Assembly (NCBI RefSeq): GCF_021283545.2
Contig: NZ_CP128540.1
Coordinates: forward strand, 4,685,501-4,749,500
DNA from: Pseudomonas alloputida
Lineage (GTDB): Bacteria; Pseudomonadota; Gammaproteobacteria; Pseudomonadales; Pseudomonadaceae
Length of the DNA stretch: 64,000 nt
Direction: 5' to 3'
Every line of letters starts with the position of its first letter. Position 1 is the stretch's first letter. The notes under the pieces are model-generated. The model saw nothing but the letters and a program-made list of their open reading frames with translations. It did not search any database and was not told the origin of the DNA. Of this stretch, positions 28,011 to 38,680 are shown in pieces. The translations under genes and the position numbers were made by a program.

Positions 28011-28286
28011 ATGAAAAACAACAACCAATCCCCCCTCCTCACCGCAGGCATCGAAACCTTCCTCGAAGCCGGCAACCCCACCCTGGACCTGCTCCGCGTC
28101 CAACCCGGCATCCCCGTCGATGACGCCTATGAACACGTCTCCGTCCTGCTGGGCTACTGCAAGCACCTGGTACGCGAAGGTGACATGGAAGACGACCACA
28201 AGATGCTGGGCGCAGCGGATTACCTGCTGGCCACCGCAAAAGCCCTGATGAACGACATCGAGATTGCGAAAAACAGGCACCACTGA
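28011..28286 (+). CDS. DUF3077 family protein
   Basis: 91 residues, starting MKNNNQSPLLTAGIETF. The stretch TLDLLRVQPGIPVDDAYEHVSVLLGYCKHL is typical of DUF3077, small helical proteins common in multiple copies in Pseudomonas and of unknown function. A strong caggagcaac site precedes the ATG. The long structured leader upstream suggests RNA-level regulation, or that leader and gene travel as a unit. Confidence 0.75.
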   Translation: MKNNNQSPLLTAGIETFLEAGNPTLDLLRVQPGIPVDDAYEHVSVLLGYCKHLVREGDMEDDHKMLGAADYLLATAKALMNDIEIAKNRHH

Positions 28287-28399
28287 AGGGAATGACGCGA
28301 GACCAGGCGAGGCTATGCCTCGCTTGCAGTCAGAAGAAATGGGCTTCATCAGGCCAGACGTGGCGAGGGCAAACCACTGCATTGGCCAAGCACCCCACA

Positions 28400-28428
28400 C
28401 TGTGGGAGCGGGCGCGCCCGCGAACACC
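28400..28428. repeat. Single REP element
   Basis: ctgtgggagcgggcgcgcccgcgaac, GC-rich variant without a visible inverted partner, between two convergent small genes. Confidence 0.75.
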
Positions 28429-28484
28429 GGCACCGCCGGTGCCATCCATCCCATGCCTACAAGATCACAGCCCCCACCCGCCGC

Positions 28485-29168
28485 TCAAATCTCACTGCGC
28501 GGATAAACACTGATAAACGCCGAGATGGCAATTGCATCCCCATCATCCACCTTCACCCGCGGGCTCTGCCCCGAGCGTTTGATATCCGAGGCAAAATCAG
28601 CGGTCTTGAATGCCTGCTCAAGCTCGTCACCGCCCACCCCGGCATAAACGACCACCTGGGTACCGGTATTGTGCTTTTGCAGGGGCAGCTGCTTGATCTG
28701 AACCTGCACACCCGCCTTGGTCAGCGCAACGGCAATTTCCTTGGCAAAGCGCACGGCTTCCTTGTCATCTTTGTGGATATTCAGCAACACCACCGGTGCC
28801 AGCGTCTTAGCCTTCAGCTCGCCCGCCAATGCCTTGAACGCCTCATGCGCCTGCGGCGTCAGCGCTCTGGGCTTCAGGCTGGCCTCCAGCTTCAACCGCT
28901 CGGCCCTCTCGCGCTCCAGTTCGGCCCTGAGCGCATCGTTCTGCTCAATGAGTTGCTCGATCTCCAGCCTGGCCTGCACGTCCGACTCGTGGACGATAGT
29001 AACCGCCTGCGCCCCACGGGAAACGGGCACTTCGGCTTGCTGGTTTTTTACATCCGAGGTCATATGGGCAATGATCATCGCACTGGCGGCGATCAGCGCA
29101 GCGATTACCGCAGTGGCAGAGGCTATGGCATGGATAAGGCTGGCTGCGTCTGCTGAAATATCAGACAT
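28485..29168 (-). CDS. Hypothetical single-span membrane protein with coiled coil
   Basis: About 227 residues from the Met chosen here. An N-terminal transmembrane helix (LIHAIASATAVIAALIAASAMIIAHM), a ~50-residue coiled coil (ARLEIEQLIEQNDALRAELERERAERLKLEASL), then a soluble alpha/beta domain (LAPVVLLNIHKDDKEAVRFAKEIAVALTKAGVQVQI ... VVVYAGVGGDELEQAF). The domain resembles small sensing or TIR-like Rossmann folds but I cannot assign it. Another Met 10 codons upstream (29198) is an alternative start; neither has a strong ribosome site. No recognisable operon partner. Confidence 0.6.
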   Translation of the reverse strand: MSDISADAASLIHAIASATAVIAALIAASAMIIAHMTSDVKNQQAEVPVSRGAQAVTIVHESDVQARLEIEQLIEQNDALRAELERERAERLKLEASLKPRALTPQAHEAFKALAGELKAKTLAPVVLLNIHKDDKEAVRFAKEIAVALTKAGVQVQIKQLPLQKHNTGTQVVVYAGVGGDELEQAFKTADFASDIKRSGQSPRVKVDDGDAIAISAFISVYPRSEI

Positions 29169-29198
29169 AAACAACTTCTTGAAGTTAGGGATGTTCAT

Positions 29199-29972
29199 CG
29201 GGCGGATGCTCTGGTGCGGATACAAGTCAAGCCAAGAAGGCTAGTGAGTCCTGGCAGAGTGCGATATTTTTCGGTTTTGCTGGAAAACACAAATACTCCA
29301 CCAATGTTGCATGCCACACTGCGCCCTCTACGCTCCCTCTAGTGAATAAACCCAGCGGCCGCGCAAGGACAATGTCGGCTGTTGCCCACTCGCATTCGCG
29401 CTGCGCCCCTTCGGAAGTGGACCTGCCTGGCAGCCCTATCAGCCATCACGCAGTTTAATCAGTGGATCTCCCTTAATAGCCTCAGAAGACTTAAGGCTGG
29501 TATGGCGTGAAAACTATCGCGTGGGGTTACAGACTTGATCTGAGAAAGCGATACATCCTCTTACGCGCCAAAAGAGAACCGTACAATGCCGCTCAGGGTG
29601 AACAAATAAAATTTGGTACTCAGCTGCGCTCCTTTTGACCTCATCGGTTACCTACGTGAGTGGCCTCACTTAAATATTCACGCCCTGCGTAACCTCATAA
29701 CAAGGAATCATGAACTAGACAAGTAGCCCCTCATCCTTCCCTATATTGCTTCAGCATGCCCTCAACCAGCCGCAGCCCCCCTGCGCGTAGCGGCACAACG
29801 CCAGTTATCCCGTAAGGCTGGCAACCTGACGCGATCTGCTGTATGTATGATGCCCTTTCGACCCGGGGAGAAGGCTGTGGAGTGGTACGAGTCGCTTTTT
29901 TTGCAAATGTGTAGTCATGTTCTAACCCAGTCCAAGATGGCAAATCGCCGCGGACTCACTGGGGCTTTGACT
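29199..29972. other. Gene-poor, degraded-looking stretch
   Basis: About 770 bases with stop codons in all frames and lower GC than the flanks. The minus-strand frame 29731-29943 ends with QPYGITGVVPLRAGGLRLVEG, which looks like a fragment of some protein but has no recognised family or start. I find no tRNA, rRNA or insertion-sequence ends. Confidence 0.4.
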
Positions 29973-30266
29973 ATGGACACGCCATCGACTCGCGATCTGG
30001 TGGAGAGTTACGAGCGTAATGTGGCAGTAGCGTTCAGCGCAGCAGAAATGAAAGACCTTCTTTCACAAGGTGCAAACTGCGTGGTCCTGATCATTGTGAA
30101 AGAGCACCAATTTCAGAATTTCTTGACCGATATCAACCGTCAGCAAGAGGTCGTCTTGAGTGCCACATTGCGTACGGATGCCCGATCCACCGAGTTTGCC
30201 AATTACCATGTCGACATCGCGATTATCCGACCCACCTCGTCAGGCCCCATGGACATCGCTCACTAA
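29973..30266 (+). CDS. Hypothetical protein, 97 aa
   Basis: Starts MDTPSTRDLVESYERNVAVAFSAAEMKDLL and continues with alternating strands (NCVVLIIVKEHQFQNFLTDI, VVLSATLRTDA, YHVDIAIIRPT). The composition is that of a folded cytoplasmic alpha/beta protein rather than a shadow ORF. No strong ribosome site is visible before the ATG, so the start is uncertain; the frame is open another 42 codons upstream. No family recognised. Confidence 0.5.
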   Translation: MDTPSTRDLVESYERNVAVAFSAAEMKDLLSQGANCVVLIIVKEHQFQNFLTDINRQQEVVLSATLRTDARSTEFANYHVDIAIIRPTSSGPMDIAH

Positions 30267-30957
30267 AATATGACGTTCGTTATAGCCCCTAACGCCGGGC
30301 AAGCGCCGCTTACACTCATCTTCCGAAAGTGTAGGCGGCAGAAATTGCAGCGCTCACCTGGCGGCGCCCTGAGCATCCTATGGAAACTCCAGCTATGATG
30401 CCCCCGGGCCCTGATCGATGTGCAAAGCGACGGCTCATTCAGGGTGAGTAGCCCCCTCGCCTGCATCATGGACCTGAACGCTCGTGGCAATAACCAAGCC
30501 ATGGCTTTTACAAGCTGGCTCCACCTGCCTCAACGAGGTAGCGCAGCAAAACTCATGCGGCTAATCATTTGGCCCATCATCACCTTCTTGACGGCGCCTT
30601 CAGTCGGCACCGCATATGACGAAGGATTGCTCATCAGCCTTTAAAGCACTCCAGGCTGCAGCAGCAAAGCCCAAAGCGTTGACGCAGCCAGCAAGATATA
30701 GAAAAGTCTGTGGTAAGGGAGCGCTCCCCCGGCCCAGAACATCCCCGAGAGCATCACCAACCAGCCCAACGGTAGAAGGTAACTGTGGGCCTGTCCTGTG
30801 TCGCGGAATCGACTAATACATCGGTCGACCTCTGACTTTCTTGATAGAAAGGGTGAGGTTCACTGGCTGTCTATAGGGTGATGCCGTAACATAGGATTGT
30901 GAATATCACGCTTTACGCAAAAGGTCTTTGTTTACTGGCCATTTGACACTCAGTTAC
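30267..30957. other. Gene-poor stretch
   Basis: About 690 bases between the small hypothetical gene and the pyrF remnant. Short frames exist (for example 30420-30644) but none resembles a protein, and no RNA gene or repeat is apparent. Likely decayed insertion DNA. Confidence 0.4.
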
Positions 30958-31172
30958 GAAATTTCTACCAAGATCGCACCGCGTGTCAGCGCCAGCTTTG
31001 CGATCTGGATGCCAACCTTCACCCGGCACAGCACAGGATCTAACTGCTCAGCCAGCCTCAGAGGGGTCTCGGCAGGCGGACACGAGCAGGGGCCCTTAGC
31101 TAGTCGAAATAGGCAAGCCGTGTAACCCACTTTGCGCATGCTTTGGAGCCAGCGGGTCACGAAAATGACCGA
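30958..31172 (-). pseudogene. Truncated, degraded duplicate of the pyrF 5' region
   Basis: This segment aligns with the 5' end and upstream DNA of the intact pyrF at 25130-25340. Shared blocks include gccaaccttcacccggcaca and ggcaggcggaca, and the encoded text LRLAEQLDPVLCRVKVG matches [17 protein letters not shown]. The ATG has become GTG, about 33-36 bases covering the catalytic ALDFPT region are deleted, and similarity ends within about 50 codons. It cannot encode an enzyme. Confidence 0.8.
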
Positions 31173-31214
31173 GCGCTGTGGTATCGCCGAGCGCCTAGGA
31201 ATATGATGTGATCA

Positions 31215-31496
31215 TCACTTACAGATGACTATCATACTTCGGCTAGTGAAGCCGGCAGGATTAATACCGAACAAATAATCCCCAGCCTCCTCCTCGGTAT
31301 CACCGGACCGCGCTACAACGCGGTATCCTCGTGTACTACAGGAGATCTCAGCTCTCTGGTAACAGCGGTCCCATGACGAAGATAGGCCTGAACAGTTGAT
31401 GTGAACGCCTGTCTTACCTCTCACCGTCTTCATTTCCGAGGACGCAGCGCATCCGGTAAGGGCAATTGCAGCGATTAGCAGAAGTGCATTGTACAT
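31215..31496 (-). CDS. Small lipoprotein
   Basis: 93 residues with a lipoprotein signal: LLLIAAIALTGC, lipobox LTGC with the acylated Cys at residue 16. The mature part (SSEMKTVRGKTGVHINCSGLSSSWDRCYQRAEISC) has four Cys that could form two disulfides in the periplasm. An ATG with gaggatct upstream. Family not recognised; similar small Cys-containing lipoproteins occur widely in Pseudomonas. Base composition is lower in GC than core genes. Confidence 0.75.
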   Translation of the reverse strand: MYNALLLIAAIALTGCAASSEMKTVRGKTGVHINCSGLSSSWDRCYQRAEISCSTRGYRVVARSGDTEEEAGDYLFGINPAGFTSRSMIVICK

Positions 31497-31706
31497 TCAG
31501 ATCCTCTAGTCACAACTGGGACTGAGCCCCATCCAAGAGCATTAGCACTTGGATGGATGACAAAATCTGCGAATTACCTACCCTGTTGACTGTACCACCT
31601 CTGCGTCGAAATGCGGCCTGCTATTCACCGCCATGATGCGCTAGTGTTTCCGGCGACCACCAGCTCCGCTCGGACGCTCCTCCCGCCGGGCCAGTATCAA
31701 GCAGGG

Positions 31707-33371
31707 TCAGCCACGGTGTTTACCACGAAAGTAATTGATCAGGCCTTGGGTGGAACCGTCTTCGGCGCTGTCTTCCAGGCTACCGACCAAGCGCTGGTAA
31801 ACGCTCTTGCCCAGTTCCTTGCCCAGCTCGACGCCCCACTGATCGAAGGCGTTGATACCCCAGATAACGCTCTGTACGAACACCTTGTGCTCGTACATGG
31901 CCACCAGCGCACCCAGCCGGCGCGGGCTGATGCGCTCGACCACCAATGTGTTGCTCGGGCGGTTACCCGGGATCACCTTGTGCGGGGCCAGCTTTTCGAT
32001 GTCTGCTTCGTTGAGGCCTTTAGCGCGCAATTCGGCTTCAGCTTCCTCGCGGGTTTTGCCCAGCATCAGCGCCTGGCTCTGCGACAGGCAGTTGGCGTAC
32101 AGCCACTGGTGGTGGTCGGCCACCGGGTTGAAGCTCACCACCGGCACGATGAAATCGGCCGGAATCAACTGGGTGCCCTGGTGCAGCAACTGGTGGTAGG
32201 CATGCTGGCCGTTGCAGCCCACGCCGCCCCAGATCACCGGCCCGGTGTCGGTCTTCACCGGGGTACCGTCTTGCAGCACGCTCTTGCCGTTGGATTCCAT
32301 GTCCAGCTGCTGCAGGTGCTTGGTGATGTTGCGCAGGTAGTGGTCGTACGGCAGGATCGCGTGGCTGTTTGCGTCCCAGAAGTTGCCATACCACACGCCC
32401 AGCAGGGCCAGTAGCACCGGCATGTTCTTGTCGAACGGTGCGGTCTGGAAGTGCTGGTCCATGGTGTAGGCACCGGACAGCAGTTCCTTGAAGTTGGCAG
32501 TGCCGATGGCCAGGGCGATCGGCAGGCCGATGGCCGACCACAGCGAGTAGCGCCCACCCACCCAGTCCCACATCGGGAAGATGTTTTCTTCGCGGATACC
32601 GAACGCTACAGCAGCGGCCTTGTTGCTGGATACGGCAATGAAGTGGCGGTACAGCTCGGCTTCCGAGCCGCCTTGGGCCAGGTACCAGGTCCGCGCGGCC
32701 ATGGCGTTTTTCAGCGTCTCGAGGGTGTTGAACGACTTCGACGAGACGATGAACAGGGTGGTTTCGGCGCGCAGGTTGGCCGACAGCTCGTGGAACTCGC
32801 TGCCGTCGATATTGGCCAGGTAGTGGCAGCGCACGCCGCGCTGGGCGTAGGGTAGCAGCGCTTCGGAAACCAGCTCGGGGCCGAGGAACGAACCGCCAAT
32901 GCCAATGTTGACCACGTCGGTGATCGGCTTTTCGCTGTAGCCGCGCCACAGGCCATCGTGAATGCGACCAACCAGTTCGGTAATCTGGTTGAGCACCTTG
33001 TGCACTTCCGGCATGACGTTCACGCCGTTGACGCTGAGTTTGTCACCTACAGGCCGGCGCAAGGCGGTGTGCAGCACCGGACGGCCTTCGGAGGCGTTGA
33101 TGATCTCACCGCTGAACATCGACTTGATGGCGTCCTGCAGGCCCACTTCATTGGCCAGGTTGACCAGCAGATCGCGGCTTTGCTCGGTGATCAGGTTTTT
33201 TGAGTAGTCGAGGAACAGGCCGCAAGCGCTAAGGGAAAACTGGTCGAAGCGCTTGGCATCGGCGGCAAAGGCTTCGGACATGCTGAAGCCTCGCATGGCT
33301 TCGCGGTGTTGCTGAAGCGCCTTCCAGGCTGGCAGAGCAGTGACATCGTGAGGTGTACGGTAGAACGCCAT
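31707..33371 (-). CDS. pgi: Glucose-6-phosphate isomerase
   Basis: 554 residues. Interconverts glucose-6-P and fructose-6-P; in P. putida, which lacks phosphofructokinase, it feeds fructose-6-P to mannose and amino-sugar nucleotides for the surface polysaccharides encoded downstream. Motifs intact: [19 protein letters not shown], the PGI signature ([16 protein letters not shown]), and [14 protein letters not shown] C-terminal ([14 protein letters not shown]). Start MAFYRTPHD is canonical. Confidence 0.97.
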   Translation of the reverse strand: MAFYRTPHDVTALPAWKALQQHREAMRGFSMSEAFAADAKRFDQFSLSACGLFLDYSKNLITEQSRDLLVNLANEVGLQDAIKSMFSGEIINASEGRPVLHTALRRPVGDKLSVNGVNVMPEVHKVLNQITELVGRIHDGLWRGYSEKPITDVVNIGIGGSFLGPELVSEALLPYAQRGVRCHYLANIDGSEFHELSANLRAETTLFIVSSKSFNTLETLKNAMAARTWYLAQGGSEAELYRHFIAVSSNKAAAVAFGIREENIFPMWDWVGGRYSLWSAIGLPIALAIGTANFKELLSGAYTMDQHFQTAPFDKNMPVLLALLGVWYGNFWDANSHAILPYDHYLRNITKHLQQLDMESNGKSVLQDGTPVKTDTGPVIWGGVGCNGQHAYHQLLHQGTQLIPADFIVPVVSFNPVADHHQWLYANCLSQSQALMLGKTREEAEAELRAKGLNEADIEKLAPHKVIPGNRPSNTLVVERISPRRLGALVAMYEHKVFVQSVIWGINAFDQWGVELGKELGKSVYQRLVGSLEDSAEDGSTQGLINYFRGKHRG

Positions 33372-33643
33372 TGCAAAAAGATCCTTGATACGGGTAAAGC
33401 CAGAACCTATCAATCGTTGTCAGGTTCCACGTCGGCGACATTATAGGCAATGCCCATGCGCAAGAAAGGGAAAAGCCGCATTCATGCGCGCAAAATACCG
33501 CTCACAAACGCCTGGCAGCCTCGCCATGCTCGAAAGGCAGCAGAAAAATTGTAGAATCGGCACAACCACGGTTAGCAAGGGCGCGCTGACTATTATCCCT
33601 TTGCCATGTCCTGCGGGTTGCCCCCTAAGGACCTATCGAGTAA

Positions 33644-34489
<846 letters not shown>

Positions 34490-34507
34490 TCTACGACGGT
34501 GAGTAAA

Positions 34508-34531
34508 GCCGCTTCTGGACAAGAAGCGGCT
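34508..34531. terminator. Hairpin between convergent kdsA and kdsD-like genes
   Basis: gccgcttct-ggacaa-gaagcggc, a 9-bp stem, lies 20 bases after the kdsA stop and before the stop of the converging gene. No T-run follows on either side, so it may act with Rho. Confidence 0.55.
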
Positions 34532-34563
34532 GCCTACCCAGGCAACGATAATTACCGGCTGTT

Positions 34564-35511
34564 TCACGCTACGGGATTGCCGTCAAAAATCTCGACGACG
34601 CCAACAATAGCCCCGCAATCGTCGACCACCGCCAAGGCACGGATTTTGTTCTCCAGCATGTAAGCTTCAGCGACCGACACGCGGCAATCCGCTGGAATGG
34701 TGTGGGGGTTCAGCGTCATGAACTCAGTTACAGAGGCATGAATAACCTGGTTATTTTTTAACAAGGCACGACGCAGGTCGCCATCCGTTACAATACCGAC
34801 AAGTTCATTACCATCCATCACCATGGCTAAGCCAAGCCGGCTTTGCGTCATCATCAGCAGGCAGTCTTGAAAACTGCTCGCTGGCGAAACAATCGGTGCC
34901 GGCGAGTGCATTACGTCAGCTACGCGAGTCAACAATTTTCGACCAAGGCTTCCGCCGGGATGGTAACGGGCAAAGTCCATCGGTTTGAACTGATTCGCGG
35001 TAATCAGAGCCACTGCCAGCGCATCCCCCATGGCCATGGTGGCTAATGTGGACGTGGTAGGCGCTAGGTTATTTGGACAAACTTCGCGATCCACCGAAAT
35101 ATCAAGCCAAATGTCTGCATGTTTGGCTAGAGTGGAGTTGCCGCTCCCGGTCATCGCAATAAATTTATTGCCGAATGACTTGAGGCTGGGAATCAGCTTG
35201 ATCAGCTCTTCGGTTTCTCCGCTGTAACTTATCAGCACCAGCACATCAACGGGCTTGAGCATCCCCAGGTCGCCGTGAAAAGCTTCTGCCGGGTGCAGGA
35301 AGAAGCTAGGCGTACCGGTAGAGGCAAAAGTAGCGACCATTTTTTTGCCAATCAGGCCGGATTTGCCCATACCACAAACTACTGTCCGCCCTTCACAGGC
35401 AAGAATCAAATCGACCGCGCTTTGGAACTGACCATCAAGACGATCCGCTAGTTTGGCGACCGCCTGGGCCTGGGCAACGAGGGCTTCTTTGGCGATATCA
35501 AGATGGTTCAT
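34564..35511 (-). CDS. KdsD/KpsF-type D-arabinose-5-phosphate isomerase
   Basis: 315 residues from the ATG used here. An N-terminal SIS domain (VCGMGKSGLIGKKMVATFASTGTPSFFLHPAEAFHGDLG, SYSGETEEL) is followed by two CBS domains (VADVMHSPAPIVSP..., VTEFMTLNPHTI...). It isomerises ribulose-5-P to arabinose-5-P for Kdo. P. putida has a housekeeping KdsD in the lpt cluster, so this is a second copy. It closes the O-antigen operon, 50 bases after wbpM. The frame can start two codons earlier with GTG, but the ATG is preceded by an aaagag site. Confidence 0.88.
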   Translation of the reverse strand: MNHLDIAKEALVAQAQAVAKLADRLDGQFQSAVDLILACEGRTVVCGMGKSGLIGKKMVATFASTGTPSFFLHPAEAFHGDLGMLKPVDVLVLISYSGETEELIKLIPSLKSFGNKFIAMTGSGNSTLAKHADIWLDISVDREVCPNNLAPTTSTLATMAMGDALAVALITANQFKPMDFARYHPGGSLGRKLLTRVADVMHSPAPIVSPASSFQDCLLMMTQSRLGLAMVMDGNELVGIVTDGDLRRALLKNNQVIHASVTEFMTLNPHTIPADCRVSVAEAYMLENKIRALAVVDDCGAIVGVVEIFDGNPVA

Positions 35512-35563
35512 CTTCACTCTTTAACTCATTAACAAAAAAGGTATGCTTCAACGGGACGCGGCA

Positions 35564-37573
35564 TCAACTGTCCTGCCGCTGCTGTTGGTAGATCCAGTCG
35601 ACAATTTCTCCTTCCGGCACATACCCGTTCACTAGTTCACGCAACAGTTGCCGGATACGGCCAAAGTCATCCACCGCCACTGCATTGAGTAACACGGCAA
35701 TACGTTCACGCAAGACGTCCCAAGTGACGTAGTCTTCATTCGCTACCATGATCATCGGGTGGACGGTAGGCGAAACGTCATCGCCAATCAACAACTCTTC
35801 AAAAAGCTTCTCACCTGGGCGCAACCCCGTGAACTCGATGGCGATATCACCATTGGGGTTACCCGAGCTACGTACGCTAAGGCCCGAGAGATGAATCATT
35901 TTCTCAGCCAGCTCAACAATTTTTACCGGCTCCCCCATGTCGAGAACAAATACGTCCCCGCCCTGCCCCATCGCCCCTGCCTGAACCACCAGTTGAGCGG
36001 CTTCGGGGATAGTCATGAAATAGCGGGTAATCTTCGGGTGGGTAACCGTAATTGGGCCACCGGCCTTGATCTGCTTGTGGAACAACGGGATCACCGAGCC
36101 AGAGGAGCCCAGCACATTGCCAAAGCGCACCATGGTGAAGCGGGTTTTGTTCACCCGGGCGATCTTGCTGCTGTCACCGTACATGACGGGTGCCGCCTCG
36201 CGGCTTAGTGCTTGCAGAATCAACTCGGAAAGACGCTTGGTACCGCCCATCACGTTCGTGGGGCGCACCGCCTTGTCAGTCGAGATAAGCACGAAGTTGG
36301 CAACGCCTGATTGCAAAGCAGCCTGTGCGGTACAAAGCGTGCCGAACACATTGTTGAGTATACCCTCCGCCATGTTGTGCTCAACCATGGGCACATGTTT
36401 GTAAGCCGCCGCGTGGTAGACGGTGGCTACCCGCCAAGTGGACATAACGTGGGCAAGATGCTGCTGATTGCGTACCGACCCCAGAATGGGCAGCAGTCGC
36501 ACCGGCAGCGACTCGCGCGCAACGCGTTGCTCCAGCTCACTGAGGATAGCGTAGAGGTTGTACTCGCTGTGGTCGAACAGCAGCAATGTCGTTGGCCCAA
36601 GCCCTATGATCTGGCGGCAAAGCTCGGAGCCGATGGAGCCACCGGCCCCGGTGACCAGTACCGTTTGCTTGTGGATGCAGCGTTCGAGCAGCCCTTCCTT
36701 GGCGGGTACCGGGTCACGCCCAAGCAAATCGGCAATGTCCACGTCTTGGATGTCATCCACTTTGACCCGGCCACTTGCCAGGTCGGCAAAGGCCGGCACG
36801 CTGCGCACGTGCAACGGGTAAGGTTCGAGCAAGGCGAGAATCTCCTTGCGCCGGGCGCGCGATACCGAAGGCAGGGCGAGGAGGATTTCCTGTGCACCGG
36901 TTTCCTTGATCATCTGCTGCAGATGCTTGGGCTTGTACACCTGCAAACCGGAAATGACCCGGTTGGCAAGGTCACTGTCATCATCAATGAACGCCACCGG
37001 GCGCATCGCCCGCCCCATGCGCAACGCTGCCAGCAGCTGGTTGCCGGCGGTGCCTGCACCATAGATGGCTACCTTGACCAGGCCATCATCGCGGTTGGCG
37101 AACGGTATCTGATGGGCGCCGGTAAACCAGTCACCCAGGAAATACTGGCGCATGATCAGGCGTAAACCACCAATGATGACCATGCTCAACCACCAATAGT
37201 TGAAAATGATCGAGCGCGGCACGATTACCTGATGGTTGCTGTACCAGTACACAACCACAGCCAGAATGAGCGATGACAGGGTAACGGCCTTGATAATGGT
37301 CACCAATGCATCATTGCCGAAGTAGCGCATCACCGCCCGGTACATGCCAAAACGAATGAACAGCGGAATGGCTACGAGAGGCGCAACCATGAACAACCAG
37401 GCGTGTTTGATGACCGGGTTGTACATTTCATCGATGCCCAGGCGCACGATAAAAGACAACCATAACGCCAACCAGATCAGCACCACGTCGGCGCACACTT
37501 GCACAAGACGCTTTTTCCGCCTGGACAAGTTAACTAGGTACTCACGCACCCTGCTGTTCTTTGCGTCGCTCAT
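35564..37573 (-). CDS. wbpM: Membrane-bound nucleotide-sugar 4,6-dehydratase
   Basis: 669 residues. Four N-terminal transmembrane helices, a Rossmann-like region (about residues 145-290), then the catalytic SDR domain beginning VTGAGGSIGSELCRQI (about residue 300). The catalytic Tyr of ordinary SDRs is replaced by Met in the NVMGGTKR motif, the hallmark of the WbpM/FlaA1-PglF class, which dehydrates UDP-GlcNAc to a 4-keto-6-deoxy sugar at the inner membrane. Needed for the first sugar of O-antigen in pseudomonads. Start follows a gaggag site. Confidence 0.93.
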   Translation of the reverse strand: MSDAKNSRVREYLVNLSRRKKRLVQVCADVVLIWLALWLSFIVRLGIDEMYNPVIKHAWLFMVAPLVAIPLFIRFGMYRAVMRYFGNDALVTIIKAVTLSSLILAVVVYWYSNHQVIVPRSIIFNYWWLSMVIIGGLRLIMRQYFLGDWFTGAHQIPFANRDDGLVKVAIYGAGTAGNQLLAALRMGRAMRPVAFIDDDSDLANRVISGLQVYKPKHLQQMIKETGAQEILLALPSVSRARRKEILALLEPYPLHVRSVPAFADLASGRVKVDDIQDVDIADLLGRDPVPAKEGLLERCIHKQTVLVTGAGGSIGSELCRQIIGLGPTTLLLFDHSEYNLYAILSELEQRVARESLPVRLLPILGSVRNQQHLAHVMSTWRVATVYHAAAYKHVPMVEHNMAEGILNNVFGTLCTAQAALQSGVANFVLISTDKAVRPTNVMGGTKRLSELILQALSREAAPVMYGDSSKIARVNKTRFTMVRFGNVLGSSGSVIPLFHKQIKAGGPITVTHPKITRYFMTIPEAAQLVVQAGAMGQGGDVFVLDMGEPVKIVELAEKMIHLSGLSVRSSGNPNGDIAIEFTGLRPGEKLFEELLIGDDVSPTVHPMIMVANEDYVTWDVLRERIAVLLNAVAVDDFGRIRQLLRELVNGYVPEGEIVDWIYQQQRQDS

Positions 37574-37675
37574 TCGGCTCTCCTCACCGCAAAAGGACCT
37601 CGATTGAACAACCGGAGCATGGCGCCCCACTGCGGGTCAAGCAGCCCTTTACGATGCCTTGCGTGCTTGGCCATC

Positions 37676-38680
37676 CTATTCTTGCTCCCCAGCCTGATAG
37701 GTGATTGCCAGCAATATCAGAGGCACATAAGCGAACAGGGTTCCCAGTGCGCCATCGAGGTTCAACAGCACTACCGCCAGGGCCACCGGTAGTAGCCAGA
37801 CCAGGTTAATAGCCGCCACGGCCAGGCTCACCGGTCGATGGTGACCATGCCGGCGAGCCGCATACTGATAAGCATGGCTGCGATGCGCCTGATAAACCTT
37901 GTCACCGCGCAGCAGGCGCCGCGCCAAGGTAAACGTGGCATCAACCACGAATACACCCGAAAGTATTAACCACCCCCAGAATAATAGCGGGTTTACCCAG
38001 CCTGCCACTAATGCCAGCAGCCCTAGCACGATACCCAGAAAGCCACTGCCGGCATCGCCCATAAAAATACGTGCGGGGGGGAAATTCCAGCACAGGAAGC
38101 CCGCCACAGTGGCCGCCAGTAATATCGGCAGCCACGCTGCCTCGGCATGACCAGTGAGCCAGTAGAGCAGGCTTCCGCCCATGCACACGCAGATGGCCTC
38201 GATACTGGCGATGCCATCAATGCCGTCCATGAAATTGTACAAGTTGAGCAGCCATACCAAATACAGCAAACCGATGGCGCTACCCAACCAGACCGGCGCC
38301 AGCAACAAGCCGAAAACGCTGAGCGGCGGCATCCCCCCTAGCCAGGCGAGCCCCCAAGCGGCCGCCGCAAAATGCCCCAACAGCCGCCAGCGTGCGGCGA
38401 TGTGCCCGTGGTCGTCCATGAAGCCTATCAGCGCAACCAGCCCCCCCGCCCCCAACACACTGGTCAGCACTGCCGGAGCAACGTACCCGCCCCACCCCAG
38501 GCCCAGCAACGCAGCCAGGAAAGCGACCACGAAAGCCAAGCCGCCGCCTCGCGGGGTTGGCAAGGTATGCGAGCTACGCGCATTGGGGATGTCCAACAGG
38601 CTACGGGACAGCGCATAGCGGCGCAGCACGGCGGTCATCAAGCACGAGGCTACAGTTGCCAGCACAATCAGCCATATCAT
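37676..38680 (-). CDS. wbpL: Undecaprenyl-phosphate glycosyl-1-phosphate transferase
   Basis: 334 residues, about 11 transmembrane helices. The catalytic motif NLYNFMDGIDGIA (acidic DGIDG) and RIFMGDAGSGF match the WecA/MraY/WbpL family that attaches the first sugar phosphate to undecaprenyl phosphate. The product starts both O-antigen types in P. aeruginosa. Its ATG overlaps the stop of the epimerase gene by four bases (ATGA), so translation is coupled. Confidence 0.92.
   Translation of the reverse strand: MIWLIVLATVASCLMTAVLRRYALSRSLLDIPNARSSHTLPTPRGGGLAFVVAFLAALLGLGWGGYVAPAVLTSVLGAGGLVALIGFMDDHGHIAARWRLLGHFAAAAWGLAWLGGMPPLSVFGLLLAPVWLGSAIGLLYLVWLLNLYNFMDGIDGIASIEAICVCMGGSLLYWLTGHAEAAWLPILLAATVAGFLCWNFPPARIFMGDAGSGFLGIVLGLLALVAGWVNPLLFWGWLILSGVFVVDATFTLARRLLRGDKVYQAHRSHAYQYAARRHGHHRPVSLAVAAINLVWLLPVALAVVLLNLDGALGTLFAYVPLILLAITYQAGEQE

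Noticed and set aside
29731..29943. 70-codon minus-strand frame ending GGLRLVEGMLKQYREG
   Set aside because: Text looks protein-like at its end but there is no supported start, context or family; recorded only in the gene-poor region.
30420..30644. 74-codon frame in the wecB-pgi region
   Set aside because: No start signal or family; lies in decayed DNA with stops in neighbouring frames.
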